In this document: piece after piece, positions 17,859 through 25,746 of the stretch
Numbering within the stretch: position 1 is the first letter of the stretch
Layout of the letters: each line of letters begins with the position of its first letter
Origin: a virus
IMG/VR virus record: IMGVR_UViG_3300013125_000045
Location: 1 to 25,950 of that record
Length of the DNA stretch: 25,950 nt
Direction: 5' to 3' (one strand)
Translations under genes and position numbers: made by a program
Notes under the pieces: generated by a model
Told to the model about the DNA's origin: nothing
What the model saw: only the letters and a program-made list of their open reading frames with translations
Database searches by the model: none

Positions 17859-19787
17859 TTATACGACAGTGCATGAGTTTCCAACACATGCGAGTTCGCC
17901 TTTGAGGTCAGTTAGGTCTTCCATTTCTACCACTTTGGTGAGGTCAACCTTGGACAAGTGGTCCATCATTTCATGGTACTTTTCCTCAGTGCAATCCTCA
18001 AACGGCGGCTGAACGTAGGTCCCTCCATCGTAAGGCAGGACTGCTATTCCGTTGTAAAATTTGCGGTTTTCCCACATCCAATTTCCAACTGCTTGCCACT
18101 CGTCCACTCCGTTTGGATCGTCCGTTAGTTCGAGCTTGTGTTTCCACTTGTAAACGTAACGACGGTTCTTGTCTATCGACACCGTTGCAGATATGTTGTG
18201 AGTGTTCTGCCCAGACCTGTGCCCAGGTTTTATCCAATCGCTGTAGAACCGCTTGATCCTTTCCAGCAACTCTATAGCTGTTTCAGTTCTAAAGACCGAA
18301 CCTTCTGGCGCTTTTTGCGGAACGGATATGATAGCTGTATCGTGAGGCCTAAAGAAATCATCTTCAAGGAGTTCTGGGTGATAGATTGACAGGTGAGTGT
18401 AGATTGATTCATTCTTGCCAACTCTTATCCTGCGAATGTAGAATGGATTGTGCCAAGCGTGTATGCCAGAAGAGGTTCCGAGAACTAGACTTGACGTGCC
18501 GCTTGGTTTTATCGTCGTGCATCGTGCGGCAGAATTTATGCCGATGATCTTGGCTACTCTGTCATTTTCAACCTTTACTTCGTTAGCCGCTTCAGCTAAG
18601 TCAAACCGCTGAGCAGCGCCGGATCCGATGCCGGTCATTCCAACGCCAATGAGTGCTTCCTTCTCAGTAGTTCTCTGCCAGTTGGTTCTCAGGTAATGAA
18701 ATTCCGTGTACCCAGCCTGAAGAGTTCCGATGAATGCTGCAGCTTTTACTCGAGCGTTCAGGTCTTCCTGCGATTCAACGTCCGATGCATTCACTTCGCA
18801 CAGGTTGCAGAATTGAAAAGGCCTAAGCGAGATCTCGCAGCACGGGTTGGTTCCCCAATCTTTATCGTTACTCAGGTAAATACCTGGTTCTCCTGAACCC
18901 GACGCTTCTATCTTTGCCCACATGTCCATGAAAAATTCTCTGGTTATTATGTTGCGAAGAAGAACCGCAGAATTGTTAGCTCTACCTCTCTGCGGATTAA
19001 GTTCCCACCACGAGCCGGTTTTGGCTGAAATCATCTCGTCGTCGTCCGCACTGAACAAACTGATCAGGGCAGCTCTGCGAATTCCACCGGCTAGAACAGC
19101 GTCAGCTATGTAGCAGACCAAATCGTGAACTTCAATAGGTTTGAGCTTGTCGCCATTCTCTTTCTGAGACAGCAAGCCTTCTATCTTTACTAGACACTCT
19201 TTTAACGGTTGCGGTCCTGGCGCTTTTCCGCCTGATGTCACTAGCCTAGCTCCCTTTGGTCGAATGTCCCTGAAATCAAAATCGATAGCTGACCCGCCGA
19301 AGAAGTAAGATTTCATCAGAACTTTTATGGAATCTGCCCAACCCTCAATGCTATCACCTATCAGAAACCTTCTACTGCGGTTGTGATTAGGCTTTGTGAT
19401 TTCTGGTAAATTTTCAACGTGGTGTTTCTGAACGCTGAAACCTACTCCAGTTCCTCCTAACAGAAGAAACATGATCTCGCTGAAAGCTCTCCAGTCGTCT
19501 ATCGGAAGGTACGCGCAGTTGTAAATTCTGTTTGGAGATATTTCTATCGGTTTTCCACCGAACTGCAATGACCTCATCGAAGGGAGAACCTTTCGATCGT
19601 ACACAAACTTGTAATTTTTTCGAATTTCTTCTTCCAGGTCCGGGTACTTCCGTATGTGCATTTCCATGTTTCTGGTTACGAGTTCTTCCCAAGTTTCTCT
19701 CCTCTTGTGCTCGTTAGAATACCTGGCGTACTTCATGTATACTGTGATGTCGCTGAGTATCTGGTTTGACAATTCCATATTTTGCAT
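17859..19787 (-). CDS. nrdJ: Class II (B12-dependent) ribonucleotide reductase
   Basis: 642 residues from ATG 19787. It turns ribonucleotides into deoxyribonucleotides using adenosylcobalamin to form a thiyl radical. Signs of class II: VLPSMRSLQFGGKPIEISPNRIYNCAYLP (first redox Cys, near 90), LLLGGTGVGFSVQKHHVENLP, ARLVTSGGKAPGP, NPCCEISLRPFQFCNLCEVN (active-site Cys region, near 315), GMTGIGSGAAQR, IKPSGTSSLVLGTSSGIHAWHNPFYIRRIRV, and the tail CVGNSC, the re-reducing cysteine pair. Closest to monomeric RTPR of the Lactobacillus type; no small subunit gene is needed. The N-terminus lacks a long allosteric cone. Makes dNTPs during phage replication. Confidence 0.93.
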   Translation of the reverse strand: MQNMELSNQILSDITVYMKYARYSNEHKRRETWEELVTRNMEMHIRKYPDLEEEIRKNYKFVYDRKVLPSMRSLQFGGKPIEISPNRIYNCAYLPIDDWRAFSEIMFLLLGGTGVGFSVQKHHVENLPEITKPNHNRSRRFLIGDSIEGWADSIKVLMKSYFFGGSAIDFDFRDIRPKGARLVTSGGKAPGPQPLKECLVKIEGLLSQKENGDKLKPIEVHDLVCYIADAVLAGGIRRAALISLFSADDDEMISAKTGSWWELNPQRGRANNSAVLLRNIITREFFMDMWAKIEASGSGEPGIYLSNDKDWGTNPCCEISLRPFQFCNLCEVNASDVESQEDLNARVKAAAFIGTLQAGYTEFHYLRTNWQRTTEKEALIGVGMTGIGSGAAQRFDLAEAANEVKVENDRVAKIIGINSAARCTTIKPSGTSSLVLGTSSGIHAWHNPFYIRRIRVGKNESIYTHLSIYHPELLEDDFFRPHDTAIISVPQKAPEGSVFRTETAIELLERIKRFYSDWIKPGHRSGQNTHNISATVSIDKNRRYVYKWKHKLELTDDPNGVDEWQAVGNWMWENRKFYNGIAVLPYDGGTYVQPPFEDCTEEKYHEMMDHLSKVDLTKVVEMEDLTDLKGELACVGNSCTVV

Positions 19788-19906
19788 TATTTTTTTAAGT
19801 ATCAATCAGTTTCGAAATCCGTCTCAGTTTAGATGGCTGTGGCTCTCAGCTAAGTGTTTGACCGTGTTTCAGAGGTGAATTTTGAATTGGTCTCTCGCTT
19901 TCTGAA

Positions 19907-20003
19907 TTAAGTGAGGCAGCTTATTTCTGTGATTATCAGATGATCTAATCCGAGCTTAGGTAAGTGTGCTCTAACTGTTGATTTAATTAGTATGATCATC
20001 TGA
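19907..20003 (-). promoter_or_regulatory. 10-bp inverted repeat over a 30-codon ORF
   Basis: TCAGATGATC (20003-19994, minus) and GATCATCTGA (19945-19936) are exact complements 48 bases apart. The first holds an ATG (19999) that opens a 30-residue frame, MIILIKSTVRAHLPKLG..., ending at 19907. The ORF may be accidental. Confidence 0.3.
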
Positions 20004-20028
20004 AAGAATTTTGAGTAGATTTCAAGGT

Positions 20029-20068
20029 TATTTATACTGCCAAGGCTACATTTGGTTTGAAATAAATA
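20029..20068. promoter_or_regulatory. Divergent late-promoter boxes in the 300-base reductase-amidase gap
   Basis: TATAAATA on the minus strand (20036-20029) faces the gap and reductase gene. AATAAATA on the plus strand (20061-20068) lies 19 bases before the amidase ATG. The remainder of 19788-20086 shows no gene apart from the doubtful ORF at 19907-19999. Confidence 0.5.
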
Positions 20069-20086
20069 ACAAAAAATGAGAAAAAT

Positions 20087-20752
20087 ATGAAACCAATCAC
20101 GCAATACCCGTTTCCCGACAACCAGTACATTAAGGAGGAAACGACCAAGACTCAGCTGTACCTTCACCACACGGCAGGAAACCCAAACCCGTTCGCGACG
20201 TTTGAGTGGTGGGCAAGCACGCCGGAAAGAATAGCGACTTGCATAGCTATCGGCGGAAAACCAGGAAGCACAGGAAACTGGAAGGACGGCGAGATCGTTC
20301 AGGGTTTCTCTTCAAAGTACTGGGCTTACCATTTGGGACTTAAGGAAGCAACCTTTGATTTTTACGGGTTGCCGTATAAATCTCTCGACAAAAACAGCAT
20401 AGCTGTCGAAATTTGTAACTGGGGTCAACTTACTAAGGGCGCAGACGGGAAGTTCAGAAACTACGTCAACCGAGTTGTTCCTTTCGACGAAGTCTGCGAG
20501 CTTGACGTTCCTTACCGTGGTTACAAGTACTACCACGCATACACTGACGCTCAGATAGAAAGTCTGTACGAACTCATGAAATTCTGGGAACAGAGATACG
20601 GCCGGGATTACAAGTACTATGACGACATTTGGGACGTTAACGTAAGGGCTCTCAGAGGAGAACCTGGATTTTACGCTCACACGTCCGTTCGCAAGGACAA
20701 GAACGATTTATCGCCTCAGCCAAAAATGATCGCGATGCTAAAGGCGGTCTAA
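20087..20752 (+). CDS. N-acetylmuramoyl-L-alanine amidase (endolysin-type)
   Basis: 221 residues. It cuts the amide bond between muramic acid and L-alanine in peptidoglycan. Amidase_2 features: LYLHHTAGNPNPFATFEWW (zinc His at 27-28), IATCIAIGGKPGSTGNWKDGEIVQGFSSKYWAYHLG (second region, His near 84), DKNSIAVEICNWGQL (core strand with Glu) and AHTSVRKDKNDLSPQPKM, the late zinc-binding H...D end. No signal peptide or membrane helix is evident, so export through a holin, or a role on the virion, would be needed. It runs opposite to the reductase and overlaps the prs gene end to end by 15 bases. Confidence 0.92.
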   Translation: MKPITQYPFPDNQYIKEETTKTQLYLHHTAGNPNPFATFEWWASTPERIATCIAIGGKPGSTGNWKDGEIVQGFSSKYWAYHLGLKEATFDFYGLPYKSLDKNSIAVEICNWGQLTKGADGKFRNYVNRVVPFDEVCELDVPYRGYKYYHAYTDAQIESLYELMKFWEQRYGRDYKYYDDIWDVNVRALRGEPGFYAHTSVRKDKNDLSPQPKMIAMLKAV

Positions 20753-21673
20753 CCTTTCGTCCATGGAAACCTTGTTGATCACAGCTTCTATAGCTGCTGC
20801 CAACGAGTGAACGCAACTAACCACTTCTATCTTCGGGTTAGTAGGTTGTTGAACTGAATCTGTTATGACGAGCCGATCCAGGTGCTCTGACTTTGCTATC
20901 TTTTCGTGACCACTTCCTGAGAGAACACCGTGAGAAATCAAAGCAGTTACTTTTCGAGCTCCTCCAGTCTTGAGGAGCTCGGCTGCTTTAACGAGAGTTC
21001 CGCCCGTGTCAACCATGTCATCTAACAACAGAACGTGCTTTCCTTCTACCTCTCCAATAAGATCCATTCTCTCGATCTCGTTCGGTCGAGTTCTGATCTT
21101 CGACATCATCGCGAACGTTGAATTAGGAAAACGACGAAGGAACCTTTGGTAAAACCGCATAGCTCTTTTTACTCCGCCGGCGTCTGGCGAGCAGATGCAA
21201 TAATCGTCGTCTGGTAACTTCTTGCTGAACTTACTGAACGCAAAGCTTCCTGGTATTAGGTTCACCGGAATGTTGAAGAATCCCTGGATCTGCTCAGAGT
21301 GAAGGTCGATGCAGATGAGTCGGTTTGCACCTGCTGCTTGGAATAGATCAGCCATAAGCTTGGCTCCAATAGCACCTCTGGCGCCCTCTTTTCTGTCCTG
21401 TCGTGAATATCCGAAGTACGGTATGACCATGATTATTTCCGAAGCTGAAGCTCTCTTTGCAGCATCAATGCTGAGAAGCATCGCAACTATCTTTTCTGCT
21501 GTGATCGTGCTGGAAACCAAGAAAACTTTCTTTTCTCGTACGGACTCTAAAAATTGCGGGCTCAACTCTCCGTCGGAAAATTTGTCGATCTTAAATTTTC
21601 CGAGTTCGCACCCAAGCTCCTCGCATATTCCCTCAGCTAGTGAGGATCCGTCTACCGAAAAAATCTTGTACAT
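20738..21673 (-). CDS. prs: Ribose-phosphate pyrophosphokinase (PRPP synthetase)
   Basis: 311 residues, near the family's usual 310. It makes PRPP from ribose-5-phosphate and ATP for nucleotide and NAD synthesis. Key blocks: GKFKIDKFSDGELSPQF near 27, YFGYSRQDRKEGARGAIGAKLMADLFQAAG (the ATP flexible loop, near 90-118), IDLHSEQIQGFF near 126, CSPDAGGVKRA near 161, and the PRPP-binding LLLDDMVDTGGTLVKAAELL near 217. All expected residues are present. Last gene of a packed operon starting at 23879. In other large phages prs pairs with nicotinamide phosphoribosyltransferase to rebuild NAD; no such gene is in view. Confidence 0.97.
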   Translation of the reverse strand: MYKIFSVDGSSLAEGICEELGCELGKFKIDKFSDGELSPQFLESVREKKVFLVSSTITAEKIVAMLLSIDAAKRASASEIIMVIPYFGYSRQDRKEGARGAIGAKLMADLFQAAGANRLICIDLHSEQIQGFFNIPVNLIPGSFAFSKFSKKLPDDDYCICSPDAGGVKRAMRFYQRFLRRFPNSTFAMMSKIRTRPNEIERMDLIGEVEGKHVLLLDDMVDTGGTLVKAAELLKTGGARKVTALISHGVLSGSGHEKIAKSEHLDRLVITDSVQQPTNPKIEVVSCVHSLAAAIEAVINKVSMDERLDRL

Positions 21674-21683
21674 ATTTGTTTGA

Positions 21684-22070
21684 TTATTTTGGAACCAACA
21701 CTTTCTTGTTCATGCCGACTGCTACCTCCCAAAAGGTGTAGGTCCATTTAACGTCTAAGTAAGCAGGTTCCGGATCTGAATCAGGAAAGGAACCCCCAGA
21801 TTGAGGAACGTACCGGCCTTCACTCTTCTTGGTCTGTCCGATTATGATGCCTGACCCAGTTTGCCGCTTGAACACTACTTTTCGTATAGCTGTCGGAAAA
21901 TACATGAAACCTGGGTTGGCTACCGAATCTTTGGGTTCAACTATTGTGAACTTGTCAGTGTCGTATAGCTTACTATTTTCCAACTGTTTTTCAGCAATGT
22001 ATGCCACTTCTGAAAAGACCTCGGTGAATTCTATCGTTTCGCCGAACCTATTTTTTCTCTTGCTTCCCAT
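21684..22070 (-). CDS. Hypothetical protein upstream of prs
   Basis: 128 residues from the ATG at 22070 (MGSKRKNRFGETIEFTE); a GTG at 22097 would overlap the gene before. Strand-rich, with no signal peptide or membrane helix and no recognised motif. The glycine-rich stretch GIIIGQTKKSEGRYVPQSGGSFPDSDPEPAYLDVKWTYTFWEVAVG might be a small beta barrel. Its operon position next to prs does not reveal a role. Confidence 0.65.
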   Translation of the reverse strand: MGSKRKNRFGETIEFTEVFSEVAYIAEKQLENSKLYDTDKFTIVEPKDSVANPGFMYFPTAIRKVVFKRQTGSGIIIGQTKKSEGRYVPQSGGSFPDSDPEPAYLDVKWTYTFWEVAVGMNKKVLVPK

Positions 22071-22080
22071 AGTTTGTATT

Positions 22081-22590
22081 TTATCGGTAAGCTGCACAAT
22101 CCTCGCAAGATGGTTGGCTCGCGCAAGCTGCGTGAGTGTAACCGTCTTCCTCAGCGTGACAGATCTTTGTTTTTAACGGTTCTGATTGGTTTTCTTTTAT
22201 CATGACGGGTTCGCGAACGATCACCTTAGCTGGATCAATTTCCGAAACTGCTTCGAACTCTTCCTTAAGCTTTAAGTAATTCTGGTACCGACGATTCTTC
22301 ATCTCGATTTTGTGATCGCTTGCTTCTTTCAAGCGAATTTCCCGTTCAACATCAGTCTCCGGTCTTTCGCGAATCACGATAACTTCAGTGAACGGATCCC
22401 AAGAATTATTTTCAGAATAGAAACCTTCATCATAGCGAACGTATATCTCATCGGTCGGAAGAAGACCTTCTGGCAAGTCAGTTGTGTGCAACGGCCTGTG
22501 ATCTCCGTCGCCGAGTCGTTTTGTAAAAATCACTTCGTCCAAAAAAGCGATTCCGTTTTCTATTCTGAATACGGTCAATCTGCGCGGCAT
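22081..22590 (-). CDS. Hypothetical protein with a C-terminal cysteine cluster
   Basis: 169 residues; ATG one base after the previous stop (TAACATG). The N-terminal half is beta-rich (RRLTVFRIENGIAFLDEVIFTKR), the middle a charged helix (DVEREIRLKEASDHKIEMKNRRYQNYLKLKEEFEAV). The end holds ICHAEEDGYTHAACASQPSCEDCAAYR, with four cysteines and two histidines that could bind a metal. No known family recognised. Confidence 0.65.
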   Translation of the reverse strand: MPRRLTVFRIENGIAFLDEVIFTKRLGDGDHRPLHTTDLPEGLLPTDEIYVRYDEGFYSENNSWDPFTEVIVIRERPETDVEREIRLKEASDHKIEMKNRRYQNYLKLKEEFEAVSEIDPAKVIVREPVMIKENQSEPLKTKICHAEEDGYTHAACASQPSCEDCAAYR

Positions 22591-22591
22591 G

Positions 22592-22852
22592 TTAGCTGTA
22601 ATTGAATGGTGAAACTTCCTTTAACAGAGCTTGCCTCTGCTGAATTCTCCCGCACCTGACCAGTTCCAACGCAAGAGTTTGCATTATGTCGATCGGTTCG
22701 GATAAGTCAATGTGAACTACGTATGTGTTCGTATCTGGGTAGGTAAAGGTTACCCAAGAACCGTTTTTTCTTGAAACGCCAGAAGCTCGGTACCTAAAGC
22801 CCAAGGATTCAGCAATTTCTCTGACTTCGTCAACTGTGATTTTTCTTTCCAT
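22592..22852 (-). CDS. Small hypothetical protein
   Basis: 86 residues, three bases after the stop of the gene before. A helix (VDEVREIAESLGFRYRAS) is followed by strands (SWVTFTYPDTNTYVVHIDL) and a second helix. No motif recognised. Confidence 0.6.
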   Translation of the reverse strand: MERKITVDEVREIAESLGFRYRASGVSRKNGSWVTFTYPDTNTYVVHIDLSEPIDIMQTLALELVRCGRIQQRQALLKEVSPFNYS

Positions 22853-22855
22853 GGT

Positions 22856-23284
22856 TTACTGAAAACTTTGATCGTAATTTACTTTTCCGTCCGGAAATTG
22901 TATGATGGTCAAGCACCCGTTGTACGTGTCAGACAGGATAGCAGGCGAGGACGTTAAAATGTCTAACCTTTTCAGTCCCAAGTTCTTTTCCTTGTTTAGC
23001 TTGCTGATCTGGTAGATCAGTTGGTAGATTTCTTGAACGGAGCAGTGCCGTTCAGGAAAGGCCAAGAACCAGTGTTCAGGGAAAGTAGAGATGCTCCCAG
23101 AGAAGATCTCGTCGAACTTATTTATTCCAATACCCCGTATGAAGTCGAACATCGAGTGTCTTGGCGGAATGTCCTTAGAGCAGACGACCCTCAGTTCGAA
23201 TCCGTAGTGTTCGATAGATTCCGGCGTTGGCGATAGGTGTTCAGCCCAACTGTCGAATATTTGAGAAACTGATCTTACTTCCAT
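22856..23284 (-). CDS. Hypothetical protein downstream of the HD hydrolase
   Basis: 142 residues; ATG one base after the hydrolase stop. No signal, membrane helix or recognised motif. It has strand-helix alternation (YGFELRVVCSKD, EQWFLAFPE-like region, VQEIYQLIYQISKLNKEKNLG). Confidence 0.6.
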   Translation of the reverse strand: MEVRSVSQIFDSWAEHLSPTPESIEHYGFELRVVCSKDIPPRHSMFDFIRGIGINKFDEIFSGSISTFPEHWFLAFPERHCSVQEIYQLIYQISKLNKEKNLGLKRLDILTSSPAILSDTYNGCLTIIQFPDGKVNYDQSFQ

Positions 23285-23285
23285 G

Positions 23286-23879
23286 TTATTCCTTTAACCC
23301 GCCGTTTGGTGTTTCAAAAAGTTCAAGAAGGTACGAGTACATCGGGAAGCACATGTGCTGGGGGTTTTCGTGAACTCCAAGCATCTTACCGAACGATTCG
23401 TTTTCTTTTTTATATGTCTCGAACATTCTGGATTTAGTTAATTTTGAATATTGCACGTTTGCGATGCGGTCACACAGCTTTACGAACACTGCGCCAGGAG
23501 TCTGGCGAATCCCTTCGTAATACTTTTCATTAGCTCGTTCTGACCGATTCTTTCCTTTTTCGTTGGTAACCGCGTACACGATGTCAGCAGCATTGTGACC
23601 GAGCCGTTCCTTAATCTCGGTGTACGACTTGCGAGCATCTTCGATGAGATCATGTCCCCAGCAAGCGAATTCAACTGCTGACTTCGTGTCATCAACTGTT
23701 TCCCAGGAATTGTGGTAAACTGACTCTTCCGGGGTTAAGTAGTTCTTAGGAAGGAGGTGCAAGTAATCCTTGCAAACTTCTACGACCATCCTTAAGTGGA
23801 ACTCGTACGGAAGGTACCTGTCGTAAAAGTGATTAGTTGAACGGTGCTGGTCTATGCACCAAGAAGCTCTGTCTTGCAT
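23286..23879 (-). CDS. HD-domain phosphohydrolase, SpoT/MESH1-like
   Basis: 197 residues. The metal-binding His/Asp set of the RelA/SpoT hydrolase branch is visible: YEFHLRMVVEV (first His, near 28), FACWGHDLIEDARKSYTEI (HD..ED, near 74), and VFVKLCDRIANVQYSKLTK (the D near 137). AADIVYAVTNEKGKNRSERANEKYYEGIR between them matches the family's V..AV.DE.G..R.ER...... block. No synthetase, TGS or ACT domain follows, as in small alarmone hydrolases and MESH1. It may break down (p)ppGpp and so keep host growth high during infection, or process another nucleotide. First gene of the operon that ends in prs. Confidence 0.85.
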   Translation of the reverse strand: MQDRASWCIDQHRSTNHFYDRYLPYEFHLRMVVEVCKDYLHLLPKNYLTPEESVYHNSWETVDDTKSAVEFACWGHDLIEDARKSYTEIKERLGHNAADIVYAVTNEKGKNRSERANEKYYEGIRQTPGAVFVKLCDRIANVQYSKLTKSRMFETYKKENESFGKMLGVHENPQHMCFPMYSYLLELFETPNGGLKE

Positions 23880-23899
23880 TTCTTTTTTCTTATCTTACT

Positions 23900-23935
23900 A
23901 AAAAGCGGCTCAACCGGAAAGGCTGGCCGCTTTTT
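23900..23935 (-). terminator. Bidirectional-type terminator between gene 52 region and the HD operon
   Basis: AAAAAGCGGC (23900-23909) and GCCGCTTTTT (23926-23935) are perfectly complementary over 10 bp around a 16-base loop. Confidence 0.85.
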
Positions 23936-23959
23936 CAACGTATGTGCAGGTGGTTTGGT

Positions 23960-24097
23960 TTACAGCGAATTCATGAGAGCCTCTTTGTTCGGGTGAAGCC
24001 TGTGCTCAGCAAAGGTTCCGTGAACTGTTGTGTATGTGACGCCGTTTGTGTTGTCCCTTGATAGAACTTTTGCAGAGTGAACGAGGTTATCCCTCAT
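23960..24097 (-). CDS. Possible small protein after gene 52
   Basis: 45 residues: MRDNLVHSAKVLSRDN..., ending KEALMNSL. The ATG lies eight bases after the stop of the topoisomerase gene, and the terminator at 23900-23935 follows the stop, so it is framed as a gene. No ribosome site or family recognised. Confidence 0.45.
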   Translation of the reverse strand: MRDNLVHSAKVLSRDNTNGVTYTTVHGTFAEHRLHPNKEALMNSL

Positions 24098-24105
24098 GTA
24101 CCACA

Positions 24106-25500
24106 CTACTTGGCTCTCTTTTTCCTGACCGGTTCTGATGAACTTTCCTGAATCTTTAAAGTTTGCTTTAGTTTCAGCAGGTCCTCTCTGTACATGTCAA
24201 TTGGGTTTCTTTTCGAAATCTCAACGATCTCAGCCTTCTTGTCTTCAACCTCTTTTAACAATTGCTCGTAAGTTTCCTTAGTAAGAGAGTAAATCGGCAT
24301 GTTCAGCAAGTAGGAATAGGATCCGTCTATCTCGTCAAAGTTAGAAGTTTCCAAGTAAAGAACGATCTGAGCTTTTGGAACGTTGTTGATAGTCAGTTTC
24401 TTTTCTATTATGCTCTTCACGAACCGTGCACGGTTGCTAAGAACTTTTAGTTCACGGTTGTACTTATCGATCAGGTAAGCTTTCCTCTTGTCGTAGAACG
24501 AAAGTCTGAATTTTGTGAAGTACTCGACAACTTCAGGAACCGTGCTGAACTCTATGAGCTTTCCATTCTCGTTCAAGCAGGTCAAGTTCTCAGTTTCGGT
24601 TTCCAGCATCTTCAGCGTGCTTTCCAACCGGCCCTTCGACATCAGCTTAGCGAGAGTAGCTCTAGAAAATTTTATGACGTAGTTTATTCCGCTAGAAGAA
24701 TTGTCCTCGTAGTTATAGATGATGCCACGTTCTAGAAGAGAGTTAAGGTGAGCTTCGTACTTTGCAAACGTTACGGACGGTGGCAATTCAGTGACTTCAA
24801 CAGTCGTTGTGTTTAAGACTCTGTACGAGCCGTGCATGATGTACTGGTTGGTGCTGTCGACTTGCTCTACCTTTCCGTGATAGTCTTTCCACCAAGGAAG
24901 AAGCTTGCCAACAGGCTTCCCGTCTAGCACCCTTAGACACGCATCAATGAGATCGATTGCATTCCTATTCAATATGTTTGTTGCGAACCCGACAGCGATG
25001 CCTGAACTACCGTTGAGAAGAACGGTCGGTATGATCGGAAGGAAGTACTTCGGTTCTATCTCATCTCCCTCGTCGATTTGATTTTCGAGGAGTTCAAAAT
25101 CCTTGTAAAGAAGCCGGAAGTTCTTGGTGGTCTTAGTCGATATGTAACGAGCCGCTCCGGCTTCAGGAGAGCGAAGGGATCCGAATTGGCCGATCTCTTC
25201 CAGTAACGGGAGAGAATTATTGAACGATTGAGCCATTCCAATTATTGCTCCGTTTAAGCTTCCATCACCATGGTGGTAATGGGCATCGGCTGCAATCTTG
25301 CCTCCAAGCTGAAAGATCTTCAAAGGTTTTTCTGTACCTGTTTTCCAAACTTTGTCCGCAATGAAAATGATCTTTCTCTGAGTTGGTTTGAAACCATCGA
25401 TGACGGATGGAATTGCTCGATTCTCGAGAGTGTACATCCCGTAAAGGGAATAATCCTCATCGAGGTATTGTGTTACTGTCTTCTGTTTTGGTTGCGTCAT
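24106..25500 (-). CDS. 52: DNA topoisomerase II medium subunit, T4 gp52-like
   Basis: 464 residues, close to the T4 protein's roughly 440. This is the breakage-reunion subunit of a type IIA topoisomerase (GyrA/ParC family), which cuts both strands through a tyrosine and, with the gp39/60-type ATPase, relaxes supercoils during replication. Residues 1-120 hold the winged-helix core: EDYSLYGMYTLENRAIPSVIDGFKPTQRKIIF, HYHHGDGSLNGAIIGMAQSFNNSLPLLEEIGQFGSLRSPEAGAARYIS. The catalytic Tyr is in AARYIS (near 119). A tower and coiled-coil region follow (KNFRLLYKDFELLENQIDEGDEIEPKYFLPIIPTVLLNGSSGIAVGFATNI). No C-terminal GyrA beta-pinwheel is present, as in T4. The partner subunits are outside the window. 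Confidence 0.96.
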   Translation of the reverse strand: MTQPKQKTVTQYLDEDYSLYGMYTLENRAIPSVIDGFKPTQRKIIFIADKVWKTGTEKPLKIFQLGGKIAADAHYHHGDGSLNGAIIGMAQSFNNSLPLLEEIGQFGSLRSPEAGAARYISTKTTKNFRLLYKDFELLENQIDEGDEIEPKYFLPIIPTVLLNGSSGIAVGFATNILNRNAIDLIDACLRVLDGKPVGKLLPWWKDYHGKVEQVDSTNQYIMHGSYRVLNTTTVEVTELPPSVTFAKYEAHLNSLLERGIIYNYEDNSSSGINYVIKFSRATLAKLMSKGRLESTLKMLETETENLTCLNENGKLIEFSTVPEVVEYFTKFRLSFYDKRKAYLIDKYNRELKVLSNRARFVKSIIEKKLTINNVPKAQIVLYLETSNFDEIDGSYSYLLNMPIYSLTKETYEQLLKEVEDKKAEIVEISKRNPIDMYREDLLKLKQTLKIQESSSEPVRKKRAK

Positions 25501-25515
25501 ACTATCTGGTTAGAA

Positions 25516-25734
25516 TTAGGAATTGACTTCTTCGAATGTTGCGATTCCGTCTTTTACCTCTATCACCACTCTGATATTTACACCACGAACTCCTTCTTTC
25601 GTTTTCAGTTCGTAAGTTTTTTCTTTATACTGGACGGTAATTACGTATCCGCCCCAAGTTCCAACATAAAAACCGTCAGGAAGAGTAGACGGAGTTGGCG
25701 TTTTTTCTGTAATGGATTCAATTGAATTTCTCAT
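25516..25734 (-). CDS. Small hypothetical protein upstream of gene 52
   Basis: 72 residues, beta-rich (GFYVGTWGGYVITVQYKEKTYELKTKEGVRGVNIRVVIEVKDGIATFEE), reading like a small barrel-type domain. No motif recognised. Lies between gene 52 and the gene at the right edge. Confidence 0.6.
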   Translation of the reverse strand: MRNSIESITEKTPTPSTLPDGFYVGTWGGYVITVQYKEKTYELKTKEGVRGVNIRVVIEVKDGIATFEEVNS

Positions 25735-25746
25735 TTCGATTACGAT

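Noticed and set aside
19407-19692. Alternative-frame ORFs inside the reductase gene
   Set aside because: They are shadows of the well-supported class II reductase frame.
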